NCBI RefSeq assembly: GCF_032190615.1
Contig: NZ_JAVLAT010000001.1
Span: forward strand, 812,501 to 876,500
From: Brucella pseudogrignonensis
GTDB lineage: Bacteria; Pseudomonadota; Alphaproteobacteria; Rhizobiales; Rhizobiaceae
Direction: 5' to 3'
DNA: 64,000 bases
This document shows, piece after piece, positions 18,629-26,539 of the stretch. The translations under genes were made by a program, and so were the position numbers. Numbering within the stretch: the first letter of the stretch is position 1; every line of letters begins with the position of its first letter. Under the pieces are notes generated by a model. That model was not told the origin of the DNA. It searched no databases and saw only the letters and a program-made list of their open reading frames with translations.

Positions 18629-19549
18629 TTACTTAAACTGAATCGGTACCGTAATCGGCATGCGCGGTTTGGCAATTGCAGCAGGCGGTGCTGGCACCGG
18701 TGATGAATTACGCGTGGCTTGCACCGCCAGTTCATCAACCTTCGGATTGCCCGATGAGCTGGCCAATCGAACGGACAGAATATTGCCCGATGGATCCACC
18801 ACAAACGCAACCTGTGCCGTACCCTTTACACCTCTTCCAGCCTGACGCTGCAAAGAACGTGTGCGACGGAGCAAATGCGCATAAAGCTTGGACTGCCACT
18901 TGTTGGAACTAATGCCGGCAGAGGCATTGTTGTCCCCACGGCGATTGGCAACTGGCTTTGCGCCTGAATCCACATCCATGCGCGGGGCGCTTGCTTCACG
19001 CGTTTCAGCAGCCTTCTCAGCCTTTTTGGGCTTTGGCTTTTCAACCTTCTTTACCGGCTTGGGCTTTTCAACCTTCGGCTTCTCAACCTGTGCTTTTTCG
19101 ACCTTCGGCTCAGGCTTCTCAACAGGCAGCGGCACAGCGACTTCAGGCTTCGGAGCTTCGACCACATCCGGAATGACTTCTTCCGGTTCCTCAACAGGTT
19201 CTGGCTCAGGCTCCGGTTCGGGTTCCTTGATCTCTTCTGGGACTGGTTCCGGCTCAACCTGCTCTTCAGGCGCCACGGCAGTTTCCTGCTGGGGTGCTTC
19301 TGATGCTACCTCTTCCATCGGCGCTTCAGGCTCAAGCGCAATCTCAACAACCATGGCTGCAACTTGCGCACCATCCGGCTGATCATCGTCCTGGCTCACA
19401 CTGATAGCATAAGCACCGGCAGCATGAACCGTCAGAACAATTACGCCCGCACCGATCCACCGCCCCGCATCACGCCAAAATGAGTAATGATGGCTATCAG
19501 TTGATGCCACATTCTTGATAGGAGGATGTTCGGGCGGAAGCCTGTTCAT
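18629..19549 (-). CDS. tonB: TonB energy transducer
   Basis: 306 residues. A single N-terminal membrane anchor (about 28-48), a long Pro/Glu/Val then Lys/Pro-rich spacer (about 80-190, with repeats such as EPEPEPEPVEEPEEV and KVEKPKVEKPKPVKK) that spans the periplasm, and a C-terminal TonB domain (YAHLLRRTRSLQRQAGRGVK, VDPSGNILSVRLASSSG). It transmits the proton-motive force to outer-membrane siderophore and heme receptors. The start overlaps the exbD stop (TAATG). Third gene of exbB-exbD-tonB; iron regulation is suggested by the candidate operator at 21138. Confidence 0.93.
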   Translation of the reverse strand: MNRLPPEHPPIKNVASTDSHHYSFWRDAGRWIGAGVIVLTVHAAGAYAISVSQDDDQPDGAQVAAMVVEIALEPEAPMEEVASEAPQQETAVAPEEQVEPEPVPEEIKEPEPEPEPEPVEEPEEVIPDVVEAPKPEVAVPLPVEKPEPKVEKAQVEKPKVEKPKPVKKVEKPKPKKAEKAAETREASAPRMDVDSGAKPVANRRGDNNASAGISSNKWQSKLYAHLLRRTRSLQRQAGRGVKGTAQVAFVVDPSGNILSVRLASSSGNPKVDELAVQATRNSSPVPAPPAAIAKPRMPITVPIQFK

Positions 19550-20034
19550 TACTGGGCTCCCTGTATAGCAGGTGTGGCGTCAGACGCAGGAGCTGGAGCG
19601 ACACCATCGGTGGCTCCAACGGTTTCAAGCCCAACAAGCGCGATCTTCAGATAACCCGCTTCCCGCAACAAGTTCATCACACGCATCAATTCGCCATAGC
19701 CAACCGTTTTATCCGCACGCAGGAATACGCGTGCGTCCTTGTTGTTTTCAGACACACCATCAAGCTTTGCGCCAAGGGCTTCCCGCACAACCGTGTCGTT
19801 ACCCACACTGACAGTAAGATCGTCCTTGAGCGTCACATAAATCGGCTTATCGGGGCGTGGTGCAGGCGTTGCAGTCGACGCAGGGAGATCAACATTGATA
19901 TCAACCGTCGCCAATGGAGCCGCGACCATGAAGATGATCAGCAGAACCAGCATGACGTCGATGAACGGCGTCACATTGATTTCGTGATTAAGCTCCAGAT
20001 CGTCACCGCCGCCTTCGCGAATTTTGCCAGCCAT
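19549..20034 (-). CDS. exbD: Biopolymer transport protein ExbD
   Basis: 161 residues. One membrane segment near 25-45 with the conserved aspartate in INVTPFIDVMLVLLIIFMVA, which carries protons in the ExbB-ExbD motor. The rest is the periplasmic domain (KTVGYGELMRVMNLLREAGY). Begins five bases after exbB and overlaps tonB by one base, as in a tight operon. Confidence 0.94.
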   Translation of the reverse strand: MAGKIREGGGDDLELNHEINVTPFIDVMLVLLIIFMVAAPLATVDINVDLPASTATPAPRPDKPIYVTLKDDLTVSVGNDTVVREALGAKLDGVSENNKDARVFLRADKTVGYGELMRVMNLLREAGYLKIALVGLETVGATDGVAPAPASDATPAIQGAQ

Positions 20035-20039
20035 TTTGC

Positions 20040-21041
20040 TTACTCCGCAGCGTGCAACTTGCCTTCAGAAACACCAGCGGTCCTGAAGTCGAAATCACGG
20101 CTAACAAGGCGCTCAACGCCAGCACTCGCATCAGCGAGCAGTGAGCGGTAGCCAGTGATAGAGCGTGCGAATACGTTATAGATAACAACCGCCGGAATAG
20201 CTGCGACAAGACCAATAGCCGTTGCCAGCAGCGCCTCAGCAATACCGGGAGCAACAACCGCAAGGTTGGTCGTCTGCGCCTGACTGATACCGATAAAGGA
20301 ATTCATAATACCCCAAACGGTGCCGAACAAACCGACGAACGGTGCAACAGAACCGATCGTTGCCAGAATGCCGGTGCCTTTTGAAAGACGGCGTCCGGCT
20401 TTTGCTTCGATGCGTGACAAACGCGAGGACACGCGTTCTTTCAGACCATCGCCACCCGCGCGCGACAATGCCAGTCCCGATAGGCGAACTTCATCTTCTG
20501 CTGCACGCACAAGAATTGAAGCTGGACCTTTCACACCATCAAGCGAACGGACCGCCTCAACAAGCGTCGCAGAATGGCCAATAACTTTGAGTGCACGCTT
20601 GGCGCGACTGCGTGCACCAGCAAGTTCGAGCGACTTGGCAACCCATATGGTCCAGGTCGCAAGCGAAGCTACCGCAAGGCCGATCATGACCGACTTCACC
20701 ACCCAGTCAGCCGCCATGAACATGCCCCAAGGCGAAAGATCATGTGGCAACACGAAAGCTGGAGTCGCTACTTCAGCCGATGTTACAGGCTGGGCCACTT
20801 CAGGTGACGCCTGTTGTACTGCGGCTGATTCACCTGCTGGCGCACCAACGGGCGGCGTTTCCGCTGCTGGCTGTTCAGCAGCTGGAGCAGCGGGTGCGGG
20901 GGTGGTCGGCGCCTGACTCGTAACCGCCGGGCTGGTCGTCGATGGCTCAACTGTACTTTGCGCAGCGGCAGAACCTGCAAATGCCAGCAGCCCAATGCCC
21001 ATCGCCGCAGCCGTGAAGCTCTTTCGCCAGAAACCAGTCAT
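20040..21041 (-). CDS. exbB: TonB-system energiser ExbB
   Basis: 333 residues, long for ExbB because of a signal-like segment and a Pro/Ala/Glu-rich periplasmic N-terminal extension (about 25-100), as usual in Brucella and rhizobia. The MotA/TolQ/ExbB core has three membrane helices, with GTGILATIGSVAPFVGLFGTVWGI and EALLATAIGLVAAIPAVV covering helices 2 and 3. It forms the pentameric stator of the TonB motor. Start at 21041 follows AAGG with good spacing; the longer frame to 21089 has no support. First gene of the operon. Confidence 0.93.
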   Translation of the reverse strand: MTGFWRKSFTAAAMGIGLLAFAGSAAAQSTVEPSTTSPAVTSQAPTTPAPAAPAAEQPAAETPPVGAPAGESAAVQQASPEVAQPVTSAEVATPAFVLPHDLSPWGMFMAADWVVKSVMIGLAVASLATWTIWVAKSLELAGARSRAKRALKVIGHSATLVEAVRSLDGVKGPASILVRAAEDEVRLSGLALSRAGGDGLKERVSSRLSRIEAKAGRRLSKGTGILATIGSVAPFVGLFGTVWGIMNSFIGISQAQTTNLAVVAPGIAEALLATAIGLVAAIPAVVIYNVFARSITGYRSLLADASAGVERLVSRDFDFRTAGVSEGKLHAAE

Positions 21042-21137
21042 TTTGATCGCCTTTTGATTGTTCAGGTTCAAGCGCACATGACAGATCATCCATGCAGACC
21101 ATCCCGGCGCCTGATCGGCCTTTTCTTAACTCTCATT

Positions 21138-21160
21138 AACATGATGATGCAAGTCATGTT
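21138..21160. promoter_or_regulatory. Candidate RirA iron-responsive operator upstream of exbB
   Basis: AACATGA - 9 bases - TCATGTT, an exact TGA-N9-TCA iron-responsive operator core extended to seven-base arms, about 100 bases before the exbB start. RirA is the main iron repressor of uptake genes in rhizobia and Brucella relatives. The match is by pattern only. Confidence 0.6.
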
Positions 21161-21328
21161 TCATCAAATACGGCATTTTCCCTATTTTTCGGGTATTTAG
21201 AAAAAGCAACTGCGTAGAAATAGCTATTGCGTAAGCAGTTCAAATCAGACCTGATACGACAATAACAGACAAACCGATATTTCAACTGAAATGCACGGAT
21301 TTGCAAAAGGCTTGTGGAGGGCACATCA

Positions 21329-21487
21329 ATGATGTTCAAAGACATTCAAACGCTCGAAAACGCAGCACGCACTGCAATGGCTGGCAATGATGACCCGTTG
21401 CCTGCACCTCAACCGCTTTTGAAACCATCGCATTATGGACTGGCTGCAATCGTGTTGATCGGAACTGCCTACCTGCTTTTCGCCTAA
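21329..21487 (+). CDS. Unrecognised 52-residue membrane protein
   Basis: Starts at the tandem ATG ATG at 21329, with GGAGG nine bases upstream, a very strong ribosome site. The first 37 residues are polar (FKDIQTLENAARTAMAG, then a Pro/Leu-rich turn) and the last 15 form one hydrophobic helix (YGLAAIVLIGTAYLLFA) ending at the stop, as in tail-anchored small proteins. Predicted to sit in the inner membrane with its N-terminus inside. No family recognised. It lies between exbB (divergent) and the DUF883 gene. Confidence 0.6.
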   Translation: MMFKDIQTLENAARTAMAGNDDPLPAPQPLLKPSHYGLAAIVLIGTAYLLFA

Positions 21488-21488
21488 A

Positions 21489-21532
21489 GCATGTCGCGGA
21501 AACGTGGGAACCGGTTTTCCGACACCGGCATG
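21489..21532. repeat. Short palindromic repeat of the rhizobial intergenic type
   Basis: Core ...GCATGTCGCGGAAA...GGAACCGGTTTTCC...CCGGCATGCG, imperfectly self-complementary, directly after the small membrane-protein gene. Related in layout to the element at 35560. Confidence 0.5.
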
Positions 21533-21760
21533 CGTAAGAACGGGGACTCAGCGCGAGCGCCGTGAATACGAATAAGTGCAACACGCTCTAAGAACACAGC
21601 TTTAAGATAGCGGTCATCACCGGCGCATTTACCATGCCAGACGGTTCATGACACATTGTGTTGCCGATATACTGGTTTGCATGCAACCATTGGGCCTCAA
21701 TAAACGTTATACTGGTCGAACTTTAAAATCCAAGATCAGTGATCGAACAGGAGGCCTGCC

Positions 21761-22114
21761 ATGGCGCGCGGAACAACCAGCACGCGGAAGATCGAAGAAA
21801 AAATCGAAGACGCACTGACGGATTCGACAACGGACGACCTTCAGGCGCAGGTCGAGCAGCTTAAGGAAGATATTGCTGCAATTGCGGCCACGCTTACCAA
21901 TCTTGGTTCGCAGACAGTACGCGATGCGAAGCGCACCGCAAAAGAAACCTATAAGAGCGCCTATATTCAGAGCGAAGACGTTGTTGGTGACTTGAAAAAC
22001 AAGGCACACGACGTTGAAGCACAACTGACAGAAACAGTGCGTGCACGACCCATCGCTTCGCTCGCGACTGCAGTTGGCGTGGGCTATCTCCTAGCCCTTC
22101 TCTCACGTCGCTAA
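21761..22114 (+). CDS. DUF883 (YqjD/ElaB-like) protein
   Basis: 117 residues. A charged helical N-terminal part (about 1-95; DDLQAQVEQLKEDIAAIAATL) and a single C-terminal membrane helix after the RARPIASLATAVGVGYLLAL motif typical of the family. E. coli YqjD, ElaB and YgaM tether ribosomes to the inner membrane in stationary phase. The GGAGG site 13 to 9 bases before the ATG supports the start. The next gene (YqjE/holin-like) follows after eight bases, reproducing the yqjD-yqjE order of enterobacteria. RpoS-like control in E. coli would be replaced by EcfG here, but no EcfG promoter is visible. Confidence 0.82.
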   Translation: MARGTTSTRKIEEKIEDALTDSTTDDLQAQVEQLKEDIAAIAATLTNLGSQTVRDAKRTAKETYKSAYIQSEDVVGDLKNKAHDVEAQLTETVRARPIASLATAVGVGYLLALLSRR

Positions 22115-22122
22115 ATTTTGTC

Positions 22123-22551
22123 ATGCTGAAGCTATTAGCACCAGTCGTGGCAACGCTCGCCGGTGATGAGATTAAACTCCTCACCGGGCGAGCAAAAAGA
22201 GCAGCCATTTTCGGGACGGCGATTGCAATCTTCGGTCTGATTGCAGTGGTATTTCTGTGTGTCGCAGCTTTTCTGGCTCTCGCCGAGAATTATGGTGGTC
22301 CAATTGCAGCCCTCATTCTTGCTGGGCTTTCGCTTATTATTGCTCTGCTTATTTTGGCTGTTTTGAAAATTCAGGCCGCAGCAGAGGAGAAAAGACGCAA
22401 ACAACGCATTGAAGCTGATAAGTCCGCCTTGGTGGCTACCGCTGCAATCGCAACGGTGCCTTCTATTCTAAAGCGTCCTATACTGGCGGTTGCTTTGCCG
22501 CTGGCAGGCATTGCGCTTGTGAGCCTACTCTCAGACAAGAAAAAGCGTTGA
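22123..22551 (+). CDS. YqjE/phage-holin-like membrane protein
   Basis: 142 residues. Two adjacent membrane helices (about 28-52 and 60-83), then a Lys/Arg/Glu-rich segment (EEKRRKQRIEADKS) and a last helix near 118-135. This fits the DUF1469 (Actinobacterial Holin-X/YqjE) superfamily. Despite the name it is a chromosomal envelope protein in a yqjD-yqjE pair, not a lysis protein. A bidirectional terminator follows. Confidence 0.78.
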   Translation: MLKLLAPVVATLAGDEIKLLTGRAKRAAIFGTAIAIFGLIAVVFLCVAAFLALAENYGGPIAALILAGLSLIIALLILAVLKIQAAAEEKRRKQRIEADKSALVATAAIATVPSILKRPILAVALPLAGIALVSLLSDKKKR

Positions 22552-22556
22552 AAAAT

Positions 22557-22589
22557 AAAAGCTCCCGCAAATTTCAGCGGGAGCTTTTT
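22557..22589. terminator. Bidirectional terminator
   Basis: AAAAGCTCCCGC and GCGGGAGCTTTTT with an eight-base loop, shared by the YqjE-like gene and the convergent histidine kinase gene, whose stop codon abuts it. Confidence 0.85.
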
Positions 22590-24010
22590 CATTGTGATGT
22601 TTCACTGTTTGTTTCTTTTTCATGCTCTTTAAGCCCCGACAGCCGTACAATAACGCGTGTTCCTGTTCCCCCTTCACAAGAGGAATAAACAGGCTTCTCA
22701 CCGAACTGCATACAAAGCTGCTCAACAACCAGCGTACCCAAGCCGGCTTGGTCTTTGGTGCTGAGCGCCTCGTCGTGCTGCAAGCCAATCCCGTTGTCTT
22801 CAACAATCAAAACCAGCACACCAGTTTCATCGTCATGTTTAAAGCTGACGGAAATTGTGCCTTCCTGCTGGCCTTTGAAGGCGTGCTTAATTGCGTTCGT
22901 GATCAGCTCACCAAGAATAATGCCAATCGTCGTAACGTCACGCGCTTTCAGATCAAGCGGGGCCAGATCTGTCTGAAAGCTAATCTTGCGATCCTCGCCA
23001 ATTGCATGGCGGATATCCTCGATCACCGTTTCCAGAAATTCATCAACGCGAGTCGATTCCATATCTTCGCCCAAGCGCAGCCGACGATGCGCCGTTGAAA
23101 CCGTCTGAACACGATCGCGCGCAGCAGAAAGCGCAGCACGCGCTTCCGTGCTTCTCGTTTGACGCAGTTGAAGCCCCAGCAAGGAAGAAACTGTTGCGAG
23201 TGAGTTGCCAATACGATGGTTGGAGTCCTGTAACAATATTTCCACGCGCTTGCGTTCGCGTTCCGCAATAGAGCGCTCGCGTTCCAATTCCGCTGTACGC
23301 TCCCTAACCCGCTCTTCAAGCAATTCATTTTGAGATAGCAGGACCGATTGTCCTTCAAACAGAGCGCGAACGACTCTTTGGACACGTGAAAACAGCAAAA
23401 ATGCCAGAATGGCGCCAGAAATAAGCGCCACTACGGAGGCCACCGTCATCCAATAGCGCATAGTGTCAATATGCTTATTGCGCTCAGCCAGTTCCTTTTC
23501 TTCTATCGTGATGAATTGCGATACGGTTTCGGTAAGCTGATCCATGAGGACCTTGCCCTCATCACTGCGCACCTTCTTGATCGCTTCCTGAACATTTCCA
23601 GCCTTGGCGAGATCAATTGTTTGTCGCACATCGTCATGTGCATGCTCAACCAGCGCTTTTATGATTCTGATTCGACCGTCCTGCTGTGGATTGTCTTTTG
23701 TCAAAACGCCGAGATCGGCTAGGGTCTGATCAATATTGACGATGGAGCGCTGATAAAGATCGAGATAGGCATCATCCAGAGTCAACAAATAGCCCCGGCG
23801 GCTCATTTCGATATTATAAGCAATACGCATGACTTTTCCGACCTGCTCACGCAGTTCGAAATTTTTAGAGATATCGACAATCTGATTGTTTACACCCGCT
23901 GACAAAAACAACGTGATCAAAGCGGACAACAGCACGAGGCTCAACGACACGATAACGGCTATCGGTCGTATGGATGGTTTTAACAGGCCGCTGGAAAATG
24001 GTGATGGCAA
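22589..24010 (-). CDS. Sensor histidine kinase of the HisKA_2/HWE class (general stress response)
   Basis: 473 residues. Two membrane helices (about 17-37 and 188-208) enclose a periplasmic helical CHASE3-like sensor (NIEMSRRGYLLTLDDAYLDL). A cytoplasmic coiled coil (EERVRERTAELERERSIAE) leads to the phosphoacceptor region DSNHRIGNSLATVSSLLGLQ, where the histidine in NHRIGN is the predicted phosphorylation site, and an ATPase domain (LGELITNAIKHAF, VEDNGIGLQ). Kinases of this class phosphorylate PhyR. Position immediately beyond ecfG fits that role. It is separated from ecfG by a hairpin, so it may be transcribed on its own. Confidence 0.87.
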   Translation of the reverse strand: MPSPFSSGLLKPSIRPIAVIVSLSLVLLSALITLFLSAGVNNQIVDISKNFELREQVGKVMRIAYNIEMSRRGYLLTLDDAYLDLYQRSIVNIDQTLADLGVLTKDNPQQDGRIRIIKALVEHAHDDVRQTIDLAKAGNVQEAIKKVRSDEGKVLMDQLTETVSQFITIEEKELAERNKHIDTMRYWMTVASVVALISGAILAFLLFSRVQRVVRALFEGQSVLLSQNELLEERVRERTAELERERSIAERERKRVEILLQDSNHRIGNSLATVSSLLGLQLRQTRSTEARAALSAARDRVQTVSTAHRRLRLGEDMESTRVDEFLETVIEDIRHAIGEDRKISFQTDLAPLDLKARDVTTIGIILGELITNAIKHAFKGQQEGTISVSFKHDDETGVLVLIVEDNGIGLQHDEALSTKDQAGLGTLVVEQLCMQFGEKPVYSSCEGGTGTRVIVRLSGLKEHEKETNSETSQ

Positions 24011-24054
24011 AGGTCAGTCCACGATCGAAATAATACGCTTAGTTTAGAATCTTC

Positions 24055-24096
24055 AAACCAGCGTCGAAAACCACTACAGTTTTCTGACGCTGGTTT
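24055..24096. terminator. Hairpin between ecfG and the kinase gene
   Basis: AAACCAGCGTC and GACGCTGGTTT, a perfect 11-bp stem, with GAAAAC/GTTTTC able to extend it inward. Located 50 bases after the ecfG stop (minus strand). The T-run is short, so it may act as an attenuator, processing site or weak terminator. Confidence 0.5.
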
Positions 24097-24146
24097 GATA
24101 AGCAAACACGAGCGAAACATTTTATTCAAGTAGCCCTGCCTAGTGA

Positions 24147-24719
24147 TTAGGCGAAGCTTCTTAACGTAGCGCGGGAAGAACTGGCATCCGGGCCGTAATC
24201 CGCTTCTCCATCGATTTGCAATATTTCCTGCAAACGCGTGCGGGCTCGACTAACGCGACTCTTGATTGTACCGACAGCACAACCGCAAATCTCCGCCGCC
24301 TCTTCATAAGCAAAACCAGACGCACCAATCAGGATAATTGCTTCACGCTGGTCATCAGGAAGCTGCTCAAGTGCCGCCTTAAAATCCTGCAGATCAAGCG
24401 TCCCATATTGCGAGGGATGAACAGCAAGTTGCTCGCTGAATACGCCATCCGTATCTTGCACTTCGCGACCGCGTTTGCGCATCTGTGTATAAAATTCATT
24501 TCTTAGAATCGTAAAAAGCCAGGCCTTGATATTGGTGCCCAACTCGAACGATTCCTGTTTGGCCCAGGCTTTCATAATAGTATCTTGTACAAGATCATCG
24601 GCTCGGTCGTGCTGCCCGATCAATGAAACTGCAAATGCGCGCAGACTGGGCAAAGACGCGAGAAGCTCGCGCTTGAACTGCGCCATCTCCTCAGCCGACG
24701 GAACCAGTGCTGTGCTCAC
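24147..24719 (-). CDS. ecfG: General stress response sigma factor EcfG
   Basis: 190 residues, an ECF sigma factor. Region 2 is visible in GQHDRADDLVQDTIMKAWAK and FELGTNIKAWLFTILRNEFY, region 4 in LEQLPDDQREAIILIGASGF and YEEAAEICGCAVGTIKSRVSRAR. Context (nepR overlapping upstream, phyR divergent) identifies it as EcfG, released by NepR when PhyR is phosphorylated. EcfG recognises GGAAC-N16/17-CGTT, of which clear examples lie at 26083 and 27745. Its start codon overlaps the end of nepR by 29 bases, giving translational coupling. Confidence 0.95.
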   Translation of the reverse strand: MSTALVPSAEEMAQFKRELLASLPSLRAFAVSLIGQHDRADDLVQDTIMKAWAKQESFELGTNIKAWLFTILRNEFYTQMRKRGREVQDTDGVFSEQLAVHPSQYGTLDLQDFKAALEQLPDDQREAIILIGASGFAYEEAAEICGCAVGTIKSRVSRARTRLQEILQIDGEADYGPDASSSRATLRSFA

Positions 24720-24918
24720 GCGTACTCTCCTGTTCAGCCTGATCGAGTTTTTCCAACAAATCGAGAAAACGATCTGGAATGCTCTCGTCTTGTATCGAGC
24801 TATAAAGCGCTTTTAGTTTAAGACCGACCTCGCAGTTCGGACCCAAAATGTCCTTCTGGACGCGCCCGTTGAGCCGGATACCGGCCCCGTTCGCATGAAG
24901 GTGTTTCTTTTCAGTCAT
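24691..24918 (-). CDS. nepR: Anti-sigma factor NepR
   Basis: 75 residues. The conserved two-helix core, GLKLKALYSSIQDESIPDRF followed by LDLLEKLDQAE, is the NepR signature that wraps around EcfG or the sigma-like domain of PhyR. The polar N-terminus is disordered, as in other NepR proteins. First gene of nepR-ecfG. Divergent from phyR across a 236-base region with an EcfG-like promoter facing this way. Confidence 0.94.
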   Translation of the reverse strand: MTEKKHLHANGAGIRLNGRVQKDILGPNCEVGLKLKALYSSIQDESIPDRFLDLLEKLDQAEQESTREHSTGSVG

Positions 24919-24979
24919 CTCTTATTCAATCCAGGCACATCGCCATTTATCAATTACCCAGCTGCTACTCAGATGGATT

Positions 24980-25004
24980 AATGCATCAACATCCATTAAG
25001 TTCC
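24980..25004 (-). promoter_or_regulatory. Probable EcfG-type promoter for nepR-ecfG
   Basis: On the minus strand GGAAC (25000-25004) is followed after 16 bases by CATT (24980-24983), one mismatch from the CGTT consensus. It lies about 60 bases before the nepR start, consistent with the autoregulation seen in relatives. Confidence 0.5.
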
Positions 25005-25024
25005 ACAAATAACGTTCATTGCGT

Positions 25025-25050
25025 GGAACTTTTTCGACTGAGTGTAGTTT
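25025..25050 (+). promoter_or_regulatory. EcfG-type promoter for phyR
   Basis: GGAAC at 25025-25029, then 16 or 17 bases, then AGTT/GTTT at 25046-25050. About 105 bases before the phyR start. Back-to-back with the nepR promoter. Confidence 0.6.
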
Positions 25051-25154
25051 TAAATACCATAATGCCGCGCTCTCTAACATTAACCTCATGGCTTCAGCGC
25101 TGTCAGGTTGATGTGAAAAGAATGAAAACTGCGGCAACGAGGAGTTATATAATC

Positions 25155-25949
25155 ATGACGTTATCGACGCGTATCGCGCCGCATCTTCCCTATCTCCGCC
25201 GCTTTTCACGCGCGCTTACAGGCACTCAGGTCTCTGGTGATGCGTATGTTGCAGCAACGCTGGAAGCTTTGATCGCAGATATAAGCATCTTCCCGCCGTG
25301 TTCTACAGACCGGATTGCGCTCTATCGCTTGTTCTGCAATCTTTATAAAACTGCATCCGTACAGGTACCCGAGCCTTCGTCCCAATTCGCTTGGGAAAAG
25401 CAGGCAGCACGCAATTTGTCCGTGATCGCACCATTGCCACGTCAGGCGTTTCTCTTGGTCGCAGTTGAAGGTTTTAATGATCGGGAAGCCGCTGAAATTC
25501 TGGAATTGAACGAAAAAGAATTCAGTTCCATCCTCGCTTCCGCCTCGACTGAAATATCAAAGCAAGTCGCAACGCGCATCATGATCATCGAAGATGAGCC
25601 ATTGATAGCGATGGATATTGAGCAAATGGTTGAGAGCCTCGGTCATGAGGTTGTCGGCATTGCGCGCACGAAAGACGAAGCAGTCGCGCTTTACAACAAA
25701 CAAAGACCAAGAATGGTGCTTGCCGATATTCAGCTTGCTGATGGCAGTTCCGGCATCGATGCCGTCAATGAAATTCTAACCGACGGCACCATCCCGGTGA
25801 TTTTCATCACAGCGTTCCCAGAACGCCTCTTGACCGGAGAGCGTCCCGAGCCGACTTTCCTTGTGACAAAGCCATTTAACCCAGACATGGTAAAGGCGTT
25901 AATCAGTCAGGCTTTGTTTTTTGAAGAATCTGCCGAAGCAGCGGCTTAA
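25155..25949 (+). CDS. phyR: Stress response anti-anti-sigma regulator PhyR
   Basis: 264 residues. The N-terminal half (about 1-135) imitates an ECF sigma factor (LPYLRRFSRALTGTQVSGDA, SVIAPLPRQAFLLVAVEGFN) and traps NepR; the C-terminal half (about 140-260) is a receiver with the acidic pocket IIEDEPLIAMD, phosphoacceptor aspartate in MVLADIQLADG, the threonine/serine in VIFITAF and lysine in FLVTKPF. The start is the ATG at 25155 after GAGGAG; the frame is open further upstream into the promoter region, but this is not coding. Phosphorylation by the HisKA_2/HWE kinases on either side is expected. Confidence 0.96.
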   Translation: MTLSTRIAPHLPYLRRFSRALTGTQVSGDAYVAATLEALIADISIFPPCSTDRIALYRLFCNLYKTASVQVPEPSSQFAWEKQAARNLSVIAPLPRQAFLLVAVEGFNDREAAEILELNEKEFSSILASASTEISKQVATRIMIIEDEPLIAMDIEQMVESLGHEVVGIARTKDEAVALYNKQRPRMVLADIQLADGSSGIDAVNEILTDGTIPVIFITAFPERLLTGERPEPTFLVTKPFNPDMVKALISQALFFEESAEAAA

Positions 25950-26082
25950 AGAACAATTGTAGTCCGTAAGCTTATCCCCCTGCGAAGAATAGCCTTCACA
26001 GGGGGAGCTTGCTTTAAACAAAAGTCATCCGCTAAAAAGTGTGATTTTTTTGAGGTCTGGACCTTCAAATTGTCTATTTCGA

Positions 26083-26108
26083 GGAACCAAAAGCATAGGT
26101 GGGACGTT
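26083..26108 (+). promoter_or_regulatory. Perfect EcfG promoter for the DUF1328 gene
   Basis: GGAAC (26083-26087), exactly 17 bases, CGTT (26105-26108), 31 bases before the ATG at 26140. Confidence 0.8.
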
Positions 26109-26139
26109 TCTCTTTCAATGAAAACAGAGGAGACCCAAA

Positions 26140-26304
26140 ATGCTTTATTACGCTCTTGTATTTCTCGTCGTAGCTCTCGTTGCAGGCGCTCTAGGATTTG
26201 GTGGTATCGCCGGTGCATCAGCCGGGATTGCGCAAATACTGTTCTTCGTATTTCTGGCGTTGCTGGTTATTTCCCTTATCGCCTCGGTGGTTCGCAAGGC
26301 TTAA
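26140..26304 (+). CDS. DUF1328 small membrane protein
   Basis: 54 residues: [20 protein letters not shown], a [12 protein letters not shown] turn and a second hydrophobic helix ending VVRKA. This two-helix protein (YtjA-like) is conserved in proteobacteria and has no assigned function. A GAGGAGA ribosome site and a perfect EcfG promoter precede it, so it is a predicted general stress gene. It lies between phyR and the HWE kinase. A strong inverted repeat (TTCACGCCGTC/GACGGCGTGAA, 26351-26386) follows. Confidence 0.88.
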   Translation: MLYYALVFLVVALVAGALGFGGIAGASAGIAQILFFVFLALLVISLIASVVRKA

Positions 26305-26350
26305 CCATCAAGGGCGAGCGGCTAATTAATCCGGCTCGGCTTTCGAAAAC

Positions 26351-26386
26351 TTCACGCCGTCTCGCACTGTTCGATGACGGCGTGAA
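26351..26386. terminator. Inverted repeat after the DUF1328 gene
   Basis: TTCACGCCGTC and GACGGCGTGAA, perfect 11-bp stem with a 14-base loop. There is no T-run, so termination strength is uncertain. Confidence 0.45.
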
Positions 26387-26539
26387 TAGTGAACTTAAAG
26401 ATCATACTCTTTCGTTTAAATCTTCTTCGTGTATTTGCATTTCTCGATTTCTTGATGAAAACAACATAAATCAAAAATCGATATTTTTATCATTCCTTCA
26501 ATCATTTGTACTCGATAACGGGCGGCAGTTGAGGCCTTC

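Noticed and set aside
22123..22551. Phage holin, as the family name suggests
   Set aside because: It is paired with a DUF883 gene in a chromosomal yqjD-yqjE arrangement and no phage genes are nearby.
24981..25154. Longer phyR start upstream of 25155
   Set aside because: Would overlap both divergent promoters; the added residues do not resemble PhyR, and a good ribosome site precedes 25155.
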